5,174 bases of DNA. Source: Alphaproteobacteria bacterium (lineage in GTDB: Bacteria; Pseudomonadota; Alphaproteobacteria; Rhodobacterales; Rhodobacteraceae). Under the pieces are notes generated by a model. The model was not told where the DNA came from. It saw only the letters and a list, made by a program, of their open reading frames with translations, and did not search any database. Numbering within the stretch: the first letter of the stretch is position 1; every line of letters starts with the position of its first letter. A program made the position numbers and the translations under genes. Shown here one piece after another: positions 1-5,174 of this stretch. The DNA lies in the NCBI GenBank assembly GCA_030425945.1, contig JAUHZL010000232.1, positions 1 through 5,174 on the forward strand, read 5' to 3'.

Positions 1-1
1 G

Positions 2-1066
2 ACGGCCGACTTCCTTGAACGCACCCTGATGCGCAGCCCGTCCGGGGCCTATGTCGCGCTGGCGGACATCGTCAGCGTGTCCAGCCGCAACGGCTTCTCG
101 ACCATCCGGCGCGAGAACGGCCTGCATGTCGTTTCGGTCACCGGCGACATTTCGGAGGACGACCCGGCCCGCGCGCAGGAGATCACCGAGCAACTGCGTG
201 ACGCGATCCTGCCCGAGCTCGAAACCCGCTTCGGTGTCACGACGCAGCTTTCGGGCCTCGCCGAGCAGGAGCAGAACTTCCTCACCGACGCCCTGACCGG
301 GTTCGGCGCCTGCCTGATCGGCATCTACCTTGTCCTGGCGTGGATCTTCTCGTCCTGGACCCGGCCGGTGGTCGTGATGGCGATCATCCCCTTCGGCCTC
401 GTCGGCACGATCTGGGGTCACTACATCTGGGATCTGCCGCTCAGCATGTTCTCGGTCGTGGGCCTGATCGGGATGACCGGGATCATCATCAACGACTCGA
501 TCGTGCTGGTTTCGACCGTGGACGAATACGCCAAGGAGCGGGGGCTGATCCCCGCCATCCTCGACGCGACCTCGGACCGTCTGCGGCCCGTGTTCCTGAC
601 CACCGCCACCACGGTGCTCGGCCTCGCGCCGCTGATGTACGAGGCGTCGACGCAGGCGCAGTTCCTCAAGCCCACAGTCATCACGCTGGTCTATGGCCTC
701 GGGTTCGGGATGGTTCTGGTGCTGCTGGTGGTGCCCGCGATCCTCGCGATGCAACTGGATGTCGCCCGCCAGGTCGCGGCGGCGCGGCGGGCGCTGCGTC
801 TGCCGGGCCGCGCGCGTCCGGTGGCCCTTGCGGTGGGGTCGCTTGCGGCGGGCTACGCGGCCGTCTTCGCGGCGACGCTGGGCTCTGCCGCGCTGACCGG
901 CGCCCTGCCCGGCCCGCTGACCGCGGCGCTGCCCGCGCTTGCGGAAGCCCCGGCGCTGGCCACCGGGCTCGGGCTGTTCCTGCTCGGCAGCCTCGCGCTG
1001 ACGGCGCTGGTCTGGATGGTGTCCGTGGCGGTCGTCTTCGAACGGCGCCGCCGCGCGGCCGCGTGA
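2..1066 (+). CDS. RND-family efflux permease, C-terminal fragment (5' end outside window)
   Basis: This is the last 354 residues of an inner-membrane RND (resistance-nodulation-division) permease, which exports substrates by proton antiport with a periplasmic adaptor and an outer-membrane channel. The frame is open from base 2, so the ATG at 29 is internal. Order seen: the end of the second periplasmic porter/docking region, then membrane segments matching TM8-TM12 of AcrB-type pumps at about 299-358, 365-421, 440-514, 584-640 and 674-748. Family motifs include GIIINDSIVLV in TM10 and RLRPVFLTTATTVLGLAPL in TM11, where the conserved Thr is kept. The TM10 lysine of AcrB (K940) aligns with Asn here, as in many non-AcrB RND subfamilies. 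After TM12 there is an Arg-rich linker and two more hydrophobic segments (about 821-895 and 959-1039) ending in an Arg cluster, which is longer than the usual RND tail. The substrate cannot be judged. The gene converges on the next one with a 4-bp gap. Confidence 0.93.
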   Translation, partial: TADFLERTLMRSPSGAYVALADIVSVSSRNGFSTIRRENGLHVVSVTGDISEDDPARAQEITEQLRDAILPELETRFGVTTQLSGLAEQEQNFLTDALTGFGACLIGIYLVLAWIFSSWTRPVVVMAIIPFGLVGTIWGHYIWDLPLSMFSVVGLIGMTGIIINDSIVLVSTVDEYAKERGLIPAILDATSDRLRPVFLTTATTVLGLAPLMYEASTQAQFLKPTVITLVYGLGFGMVLVLLVVPAILAMQLDVARQVAAARRALRLPGRARPVALAVGSLAAGYAAVFAATLGSAALTGALPGPLTAALPALAEAPALATGLGLFLLGSLALTALVWMVSVAVVFERRRRAAA

Positions 1067-1070
1067 CGGC

Positions 1071-1874
1071 TCAGCCCGCGTCGCAGCCGACGGTCTCGAC
1101 CGCGCCGCGCGGGCCGATGACCGTGACCTTCAGTCGTGAGCGGTCGATCACCAGCGGTGCGCCCCGGGGCGGCACGAGGTCTGCCGTGGCGACCAGGGCC
1201 GCGCCGCGCACCACCGTCTCGGTCTCGCTGACCCAGATCGAGGGATCGCCGCTTTCGATGACCGCGACGGCCTCCGGCCCCATCCCGTCGGGCGCGCGCA
1301 TCCCCATCTCGACCCGCACGCCGTCGGCAATCGGGGCCATGGCGCAGCGCAGCCGGGTGTCGATCACCCGCGGTTCGTCGGCGAGCGCGGCGCGGATGGC
1401 CGGATCGGGCGCGCCGCCGGGGGGCAGCGTGGCCCGCACCGTGGTCGTCATCGGCATGCAGATGTCATGGCAGACGCCAAGGCTCACGTCGGCCGTCACC
1501 TGCATCGGCGCGGCCGGATCGGAGGGCCTCAGCAGCAGGGGAAGGATCACCTCGCCGGTGTAGCCGATCGTCTGCACCCCGAAGCTGTCGAACACCTCCG
1601 GGGCCGGGAAACGCGTCTCGGCGACCACGAGGTTCCGCGAGCCGCTCCAGTCCAAGTCCGGGGGGATGCCCGCCTCGCCGGGGGCGCGCCAGTAGGTCTT
1701 CCAGCCGGGCTCCAGCCGGATGCGCAGCCCCGCGACATGCACGCCCTCGGCGGTCCGCCAGCCGGGCAGCAGCGTCACCTCTGCCATCGCGGAGGGGTCG
1801 GCGGCCGACCCCGCGACCGGGCTGAGGGACAGGGCAAGGGCGAAGGCGAGCGTGCGGGACAGGGAGCGTGTCAT
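1071..1874 (-). CDS. Secreted DsbD-alpha-like (DsbD N-terminal domain) protein, stand-alone
   Basis: A 267-residue protein resembling the periplasmic N-terminal (alpha) domain of DsbD/ScsB thiol:disulfide reductases, which receive electrons from a membrane domain and pass them to periplasmic partners. Residues 1-24 form a Sec signal peptide: MTRSLSR, a hydrophobic Leu/Ala core, and an AGSA-AD cleavage site. The mature part has the family pattern PGW(K)TYWRAPGEAGIPP near 56-72, FPAPEVFDSFGVQTIGY near 89-105, and a C-X3-C pair (C135, C139) in GVCHDICMP, as in ScsB-type alpha domains. A second Cys pair (C177, C264) lies in the C-terminal half. No DsbD transmembrane domain or thioredoxin domain follows, so it must act with a partner encoded elsewhere. 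The ATG at 1874 was chosen because the signal peptide begins there and an AAGG-like ribosome site lies about 10 bases upstream. The frame stays open to 2060, but that extension has no signal peptide and would overlap yqgE. The redox role is inferred from the domain. Confidence 0.88.
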   Translation of the reverse strand: MTRSLSRTLAFALALSLSPVAGSAADPSAMAEVTLLPGWRTAEGVHVAGLRIRLEPGWKTYWRAPGEAGIPPDLDWSGSRNLVVAETRFPAPEVFDSFGVQTIGYTGEVILPLLLRPSDPAAPMQVTADVSLGVCHDICMPMTTTVRATLPPGGAPDPAIRAALADEPRVIDTRLRCAMAPIADGVRVEMGMRAPDGMGPEAVAVIESGDPSIWVSETETVVRGAALVATADLVPPRGAPLVIDRSRLKVTVIGPRGAVETVGCDAG

Positions 1875-1998
1875 GGCGCGCAGCCTTACGCCGCGAACCG
1901 GCAGGGGGAAATCACAAACCGGAGAGAGATCCCGCTTGCGGCCTCCCCGACACGGGCCGGGCCTTGATATGCGGCGGGGCACGCCCCAAGCTCTTGGG
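1875..1998. promoter_or_regulatory. Divergent intergenic region, DsbD-like gene / yqgE
   Basis: This 124-bp spacer separates two divergent starts, so it should hold promoters for both. No convincing -35/-10 pair with 16-18 bp spacing is visible on either strand. The only AT-richer hexamer pointing right is within TTGATAT at 1964-1970. A TTGTGA at about 1912-1917 reading left is a weak -35 candidate. AACCGG occurs twice (near 1895 and 1918). The right end carries two overlapping dyads, listed separately. Promoter placement is not resolved. Confidence 0.45.
1976..1998. repeat. Two overlapping inverted repeats abutting the yqgE start codon
   Basis: GGGGC-AC-GCCCC (1976-1987) and CCCAAG-CT-CTTGGG (1985-1998) are both perfect dyads and share CCC at 1985-1987. 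In RNA each could form a short hairpin with a 4-base loop (CACG or GCTC), but not both at once. The second ends directly before the ATG at 1999. As DNA they could be an operator. Such short GC-rich dyads also arise by chance, so function is inference. Confidence 0.5.
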
Positions 1999-2574
1999 AT
2001 GCAGACGCAGCAAAACCTCGACAGCCTCAGCGGCAAGCTTCTCATCGCGATGCCCGGCATGGGCGACCCCCGCTTCGACCGGAGCGTGGTCTACGTGTGC
2101 GCGCATTCCGATGACGGCGCGATGGGACTGATCGTGAACAAGCCCGCGACCGACCTCGATGCAGGCGACCTGCTGCGCCAGATCGGCGTCGAGCCGAGCA
2201 GCGACATGCGCCCGATCACCATCCACTTCGGCGGACCGGTCGAGCACGGGCGCGGCTTCGTGCTGCACAGCGCGGACTACGCGGCACCGACCTCGACACT
2301 GAAGGTGGACGACCGCATCGGCATGACCGCGACGATGGACATCCTCGAGGACATCGCGAACGGCGGCGGTCCGAAGGACGCGTTGCTGCTGCTCGGCTAT
2401 TCCGGCTGGGGTCCCGGCCAGCTCGAAAGCGAGTTGCAGGAGAACGGCTGGCTGACCGCCGATGCCTCGCACGACCTGGTGTTCGGGACCGACGCGGGCG
2501 GCAAGTGGAACGCGGCGCTGGCCTCGCTGGGGATCGACCCCCTGTTGCTGTCGGCAAGCGGTGGACGCGCCTAG
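1999..2574 (+). CDS. yqgE: YqgE/AlgH family protein (UPF0301)
   Basis: A 191-residue cytoplasmic protein of the conserved YqgE/AlgH family. The family's molecular function is not firmly known. AlgH was linked to alginate regulation in Pseudomonas, but this is not a general role. Diagnostic segments are all present: SGKLLIAMPGMGDPRFDRSV at 11-30, GAMGLIVNKP at 40-49, HFGGPVEHGRGFVLHS at 76-91, and LLLGYSGWGPGQLESEL with NGWL at 130-152. Length fits the family (about 185-200). The ATG at 1999 places the family core 11 residues in. An in-frame ATG at 1969 would add ten residues and cannot be excluded. Neither start has a good Shine-Dalgarno sequence. The 1999 start follows a perfect dyad, so translation may be leaderless or structure-dependent. 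The TAG stop overlaps the stop of the opposing Sua5 gene. No operon partner is visible. Confidence 0.95.
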   Translation: MQTQQNLDSLSGKLLIAMPGMGDPRFDRSVVYVCAHSDDGAMGLIVNKPATDLDAGDLLRQIGVEPSSDMRPITIHFGGPVEHGRGFVLHSADYAAPTSTLKVDDRIGMTATMDILEDIANGGGPKDALLLLGYSGWGPGQLESELQENGWLTADASHDLVFGTDAGGKWNAALASLGIDPLLLSASGGRA

Positions 2575-3527
2575 CGTGGCGCGGCGGCCCGGCGCAGCCG
2601 GTCGTTGATCGCACGGCCCAACCCCGCGTCCGGCACCGGTGCCACGGCAATGACCTGTCCGGGAGCGGCCCGCGCGTCGAGCGTCCGCAGCGCCGCGAAG
2701 AGCCGCGCTGCCGCCTCCACCGGATCGCCCGTCTCGGACAGGTTGATCTCGGCCCCGTCACAGCCGGGACCGAACCCCAGCCACAAGGCCCCCTCGGGCC
2801 GCGTCGCCGCCTCCAGCACGACGCGCGCGCGCGGCGCATAGTGCGAGGCCAGTTGCCCCGGTGCGGTCGGTCGCGCCTCGTCGGGGCCGACAGCCACAGG
2901 CGCCCCCAGCACCGCCTCGATCGCCTCGACCGGCACGCCGCCGGGGCGCAGCAGCCGGATCGGCCCGTCGCCCACCAGCGACAGGATCGTCGACTCGACC
3001 CCGACCGCGCAGGGTCCGCCGTCGAGCACCGCGTCGATCCGCCCGCCGAGGCCCTCGCGCACATGCACGGCCGTGGTCGGGCTGACCTTGCCCGACGGGT
3101 TGGCGGAGGGCGCCGCGACCGCCGCGCCGACCTGCCCCAGCAGGGCCCGCGCGAGGTCATGCGCCGGCACGCGGATCGCGACTGTCGGCAGCCCGGCACT
3201 CAGCAGGTCCGCCACCGGCGCACCGGGCAGCCGATCCAGCACCAGCGTCAGCGGACCCGGCCAGAAGGCGGCGGCCAGCGCCTCGGCCCGGGCGTCGAAA
3301 CGGCCGAGCGAGCGCGCCGCCGCGACCGATGCGACATGCGCAATCAAGGGGTTGAACTGCGGACGTCCCTTCGCGGCGTAGATCGCCGCCACGGCAGCGG
3401 GATCGCCCGCCAGCCCGCCGAGGCCATAGACCGTCTCGGTCGGAAACGCGACCAGCCGCCCGGCGCGCAGCAGCTCTGCCGCCCGGGCGATCCCCGCCGC
3501 ATCTCCTGCCAGAACCTCGGTCTCCAC
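2571..3527 (-). CDS. L-threonylcarbamoyladenylate synthase (Sua5/YrdC/TsaC type)
   Basis: A 318-residue cytosolic enzyme that makes threonylcarbamoyl-AMP from L-threonine, bicarbonate and ATP. This is the first step of the universal t6A37 modification of ANN-decoding tRNAs, completed by TsaD/TsaB/TsaE. The YrdC domain spans about residues 10-200: FPTETVYGLG at 28-37, the KxR motif as KGR at 53-55, and the SxN motif as SAN at 141-143, with GVESTILSL at 176-184 and LRPGGVP near 193-199. A linker with PGQLASHYAP at 223-232 matches the Sua5 signature, and a C-terminal Sua5 domain follows to about 315. This makes it the two-domain Sua5 form rather than the short E. coli TsaC. The start is GTG (bases 3527-3525): GAGGG lies 6 bases upstream, no ATG occurs before the in-frame stop at 3587-3585, and the N-terminus fits the family. 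The stop shares CTAG with yqgE. Active-site motifs are intact and the gene is expected to be essential or nearly so. Confidence 0.95.
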   Translation of the reverse strand: METEVLAGDAAGIARAAELLRAGRLVAFPTETVYGLGGLAGDPAAVAAIYAAKGRPQFNPLIAHVASVAAARSLGRFDARAEALAAAFWPGPLTLVLDRLPGAPVADLLSAGLPTVAIRVPAHDLARALLGQVGAAVAAPSANPSGKVSPTTAVHVREGLGGRIDAVLDGGPCAVGVESTILSLVGDGPIRLLRPGGVPVEAIEAVLGAPVAVGPDEARPTAPGQLASHYAPRARVVLEAATRPEGALWLGFGPGCDGAEINLSETGDPVEAAARLFAALRTLDARAAPGQVIAVAPVPDAGLGRAINDRLRRAAAPR

Positions 3528-3533
3528 GTCGTG

Positions 3534-3538
3534 CCCTC
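3534..3538 (-). promoter_or_regulatory. Ribosome binding site supporting the GTG start of the Sua5 gene
   Basis: On the minus strand this reads GAGGG, 6 bases before the GTG at 3527-3525. It is the only purine-rich Shine-Dalgarno-like stretch near the 5' end of that reading frame, so it decides in favour of the non-ATG start. Confidence 0.6.
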
Positions 3539-3539
3539 G

Positions 3540-3552
3540 TGACGCTGCGTCA
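3540..3552. repeat. Perfect 13-bp dyad TGACGC-T-GCGTCA, possible operator
   Basis: Two 6-bp arms are exact reverse complements around one central base. After a mismatch the next two flanking pairs (3538/3554 and 3537/3555) also match. The site lies just upstream of the Sua5 ribosome site and about 100 bp before the acyl-CoA dehydrogenase start. Its shape fits the very general T-N11-A pattern of LysR-type sites and could suit other dimeric repressors. No regulator is encoded in the window, so this is a candidate only. Confidence 0.4.
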
Positions 3553-3607
3553 GGATTGCCGCTCCTCGCGGCCCCGTGCCACGCCTAGCGCAGCCCGCCC
3601 GGTCCTA

Positions 3608-3620
3608 CGCGCCGGGCGCG
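3608..3620. repeat. 13-bp GC-only dyad CGCGCC-G-GGCGCG
   Basis: A perfect 6-bp inverted repeat around one base, 34 bp upstream of the acyl-CoA dehydrogenase start. It is composed only of G and C, so chance occurrence in this GC-rich DNA is likely. There is no T-run after it to suggest a terminator. Confidence 0.25.
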
Positions 3621-3645
3621 CCCCTGCCAAGAGCGACCGCATCCC

Positions 3646-3651
3646 GGAGGT
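3646..3651 (+). promoter_or_regulatory. Strong ribosome binding site of the acyl-CoA dehydrogenase gene
   Basis: GGAGGT lies 3 bases before the ATG at 3655 (4 bases from the GGAGG core). It is the best Shine-Dalgarno match in the window and fixes this start, which also gives the family N-terminus MPYTAP. The short spacing is slightly unusual. Confidence 0.8.
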
Positions 3652-3654
3652 CCC

Positions 3655-5174
3655 ATGCCCTATACCGCCCCGACAGCAGATATCCGTTTCGTCCTCGACC
3701 ATGTCGTTGGCTTCGACCGGGTGGCGGGCACCGAACGCTTTGCCGATGCGACCCCCGATACCGTCGCCGCCGTGCTGGACGAGGCCGGACGCCTGTGCAC
3801 CGATATCCTTGCGCCCCTGAACCGCGTCGCGGACCAGAACCCGGCGCGGCTCGACAACGGCGTCGTGCGCACGGCGCCGGGGCTGGCCGACGGCTGGCAG
3901 GCGATCGCCGAGGGCGGCTGGCTCGGGATCTCGGCGTCGCCCGAGTCGGGCGGTATGGGACTGCCGATGGCGCTGGGGACCGCGCTGAACGAGATGCTGT
4001 CCGGCTCCTGCCTGACGATCCACCTCGCCACGCTCCTGAGCCAGGGCCAGATCGAGGCGCTGGAACATCACGCCGCGCCATGGATCCGGGAACTCTACCT
4101 GCCGAAACTCGTCAGCGGCCAGTGGAACGGCACCATGAACCTGACCGAGCCGCAGGCCGGCAGCGACGTGGGCGCCCTGCGGACGCGGGCCGTGCCGAAC
4201 GCTGACGGCAGCTACGCGATCTCGGGCCAGAAGATCTACATCACCTGGGGCGACAACGACTTCACCGAGAACACGGTGCACCTCGTGCTGGCACGGCTGC
4301 CGGATGCACCGGCGGGAACACGCGGCATCTCGCTGTTCCTCGTGCCGAAGTTCCTGCCCGATGCCGAAGGCAATCCCGGCGCGCGCAATGGCGTGCGGGT
4401 CGTCAGTCTCGAACACAAGCTGGGCCAGCACGGCGCCCCGACCGCCGTGATGGAGTACACCGACGCGACCGGTTGGCTGGTCGGCGACGAGGGTGCCGGC
4501 ATGCGCTGCATGTTCACCATGATGAACAACGCCCGTCTCGGCACCGGAACGCAGGGCGTCGGCATCGCCGAAGCCGCCACGCAGGCCGCCTTTGCCTATG
4601 CCGAGGGCCGCGTGCAGGGCCGCCCGCTGCGCGGCACCTCCGGCACCATCCAGGACCATGCCGATGTGCGCCGGATGCTGGTCGCGATGCGGGCCGAGAC
4701 CTTTGCCGCCCGCGCGCTGGCGCTGGACTGCGGCGTCGCCATCGACATGGGGCACGCTACCGGCGATCCCGCCTGGACCGGCCGCGCCGGTCTGCTGACC
4801 CCGCTGGCGAAGTCCTTCTGCACCGACACCGGCGTCTGGGTCGCCAACGAGGCGATCCAGGTGCACGGCGGGATGGGCTTCGTCGAGGAAACCGGCGTCG
4901 CGCAGTTCCTCCGGGATATCCGCATCGGCCCGATCTACGAGGGCACCAACGGCATCCAGGCGATGGACCTCGTCGGGCGCAAGCTGTCGGACGGCGGCGA
5001 GGCCGCGCTGCGCCTGATCGACGAGATCGAGGCCGGGTCCGAGCGGGCCCGCGTCGGCGCGCTGGCCGATCTGGCGGACACGGTCTGGCAGGCGGCCGAG
5101 TCGCTGCGCGAGACGACCGAAGCCCTGCTGGCGGAAGCAGACATGAACGTGCGCTTCGCCGGGGCCGTGCCCTA
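3655..5174 (+). CDS. Acyl-CoA dehydrogenase, DmdC-like long form (3' end outside window)
   Basis: The first 506 residues of an FAD-dependent acyl-CoA dehydrogenase, which oxidises an acyl-CoA to the 2-enoyl-CoA and passes electrons to ETF. The N-terminus MPYTAP with VLDHVVGFDR (13-22) matches the extra N-terminal segment of the approximately 590-residue subfamily that includes 3-methylmercaptopropionyl-CoA dehydrogenase (DmdC, DMSP demethylation pathway). Order: N-terminal helical domain to about 155; FAD/substrate loop MNLTEPQAGSDVGALR at 161-176; beta domain with KIYITWGD (193-200) and HKLGQHGAPTAVMEY (254-268); C-terminal helical domain with MMNNARLGTGTQGVG (289-303), QVHGGMGFVEE (402-412) and IYEGTNGIQAMDL (427-439), where E429 sits at the usual catalytic-base position. 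The acetyl-CoA-dehydrogenase-like C-terminal extension has begun when the window ends. All core motifs are intact. The substrate is not decided by sequence: paralogues acting on other acyl-CoAs share these features, so no symbol is assigned. The ATG has a strong ribosome site. Confidence 0.94.
   Translation, partial: MPYTAPTADIRFVLDHVVGFDRVAGTERFADATPDTVAAVLDEAGRLCTDILAPLNRVADQNPARLDNGVVRTAPGLADGWQAIAEGGWLGISASPESGGMGLPMALGTALNEMLSGSCLTIHLATLLSQGQIEALEHHAAPWIRELYLPKLVSGQWNGTMNLTEPQAGSDVGALRTRAVPNADGSYAISGQKIYITWGDNDFTENTVHLVLARLPDAPAGTRGISLFLVPKFLPDAEGNPGARNGVRVVSLEHKLGQHGAPTAVMEYTDATGWLVGDEGAGMRCMFTMMNNARLGTGTQGVGIAEAATQAAFAYAEGRVQGRPLRGTSGTIQDHADVRRMLVAMRAETFAARALALDCGVAIDMGHATGDPAWTGRAGLLTPLAKSFCTDTGVWVANEAIQVHGGMGFVEETGVAQFLRDIRIGPIYEGTNGIQAMDLVGRKLSDGGEAALRLIDEIEAGSERARVGALADLADTVWQAAESLRETTEALLAEADMNVRFAGAVP

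Larger units (their letters stand above)
3528..3654. promoter_or_regulatory. Divergent intergenic region, Sua5 gene / acyl-CoA dehydrogenase
   Basis: This 127-bp spacer lies between divergent starts and must serve both genes. It contains a ribosome site for each (GAGGG on the minus strand at 3538-3534; GGAGGT at 3646-3651) and two 13-bp dyads. TTGCCG at 3556-3561 reading right could be a -35, but no -10 lies at the right distance. No clear sigma-70 promoter can be assigned by eye. Confidence 0.5.

Noticed and set aside
1041..1070. GC palindrome CGCGGCCGCG at 1054-1063 as a terminator of the RND gene
   Set aside because: It lies inside the coding end, has no loop and no following T-run. It is better explained by Arg/Ala codons in GC-rich DNA.
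340..1563. A 407-codon plus-strand frame running across the RND permease and the DsbD-like gene
   Set aside because: It crosses two well-supported genes and a convergent junction, and encodes Arg/Ala/Gly/Asp-rich sequence without motifs. It is a frame shadow.
1720..1998. N-terminal extension of yqgE to an ATG at 1720
   Set aside because: It would overlap the divergent DsbD-like gene, and the added residues do not resemble the family, whose conserved core starts just after 1999.
1875..2060. N-terminal extension of the DsbD-like gene to an upstream ATG at 2060
   Set aside because: It would overlap the start of yqgE, adds a Cys/Arg-rich stretch unlike the family, and buries the clear signal peptide that starts at 1874.
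2505..3542. A 345-codon plus-strand frame antisense to the Sua5 gene
   Set aside because: The opposite strand encodes a complete threonylcarbamoyl-AMP synthase with KxR and SxN motifs. This frame reads as Arg/Gln-rich low-complexity protein.
3550..4866. A 438-codon open frame antisense to the acyl-CoA dehydrogenase
   Set aside because: It lies opposite a gene with intact family motifs. Its translation is low-complexity and rich in Gly/Arg/His/Ala with no recognisable domain, as expected when stop codons are rare in GC-rich DNA.
1..5174. tRNA, rRNA, CRISPR, transposase, phage or toxin-antitoxin features
   Set aside because: Almost all bases fall in five well-supported genes, and the two spacers of about 125 bp show no tRNA-like fold, repeat array, terminal inverted repeats or small gene.

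Overview
The window reads as ordinary chromosomal DNA of a very GC-rich alphaproteobacterium, most likely Rhodobacterales (Roseobacter/Paracoccus type). The evidence is strong G/C preference at third codon positions and a gene set typical of that order: a stand-alone DsbD-N-terminal-like periplasmic protein divergent from a YqgE/AlgH gene, a two-domain Sua5-type threonylcarbamoyl-AMP synthase, and a long acyl-CoA dehydrogenase starting MPYTAP. This placement rests on family knowledge. No marker gene fixes the taxon.

Layout: (1) 2-1066 (+), the C-terminal third of an RND efflux permease whose 5' part lies outside the window; (2) 1071-1874 (-), a secreted DsbD-alpha-like protein with a C-X3-C motif; (3) 1875-1998, a divergent intergenic region; (4) 1999-2574 (+), YqgE/AlgH; (5) 2571-3527 (-), Sua5/TsaC-type tRNA t6A synthase with a GTG start; (6) 3528-3654, a second divergent intergenic region containing inverted repeats; (7) 3655-5174 (+), an acyl-CoA dehydrogenase of the DmdC-like family, cut by the window end.

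The five genes strictly alternate strand (+ - + - +), so no two visible genes can share an operon. Both convergent junctions are extremely tight: a 4-bp gap at 1067-1070, and a 4-bp overlap at 2571-2574 where one CTAG tetramer supplies both stop codons. Transcription control must therefore come from the two divergent intergenic regions of about 125 bp each, which carry the only notable non-coding structure (short perfect dyads). The genes do not form one pathway: they cover efflux, periplasmic redox, an uncharacterised conserved protein, tRNA modification and acyl-CoA oxidation.

I found no RNA genes, mobile elements, CRISPR arrays, prophage signs or convincing new system. The points worth a second look are modest: two extra C-terminal membrane segments on the RND permease, an orphan DsbD-alpha-like protein, dyads beside start codons, and the substrate of the acyl-CoA dehydrogenase.
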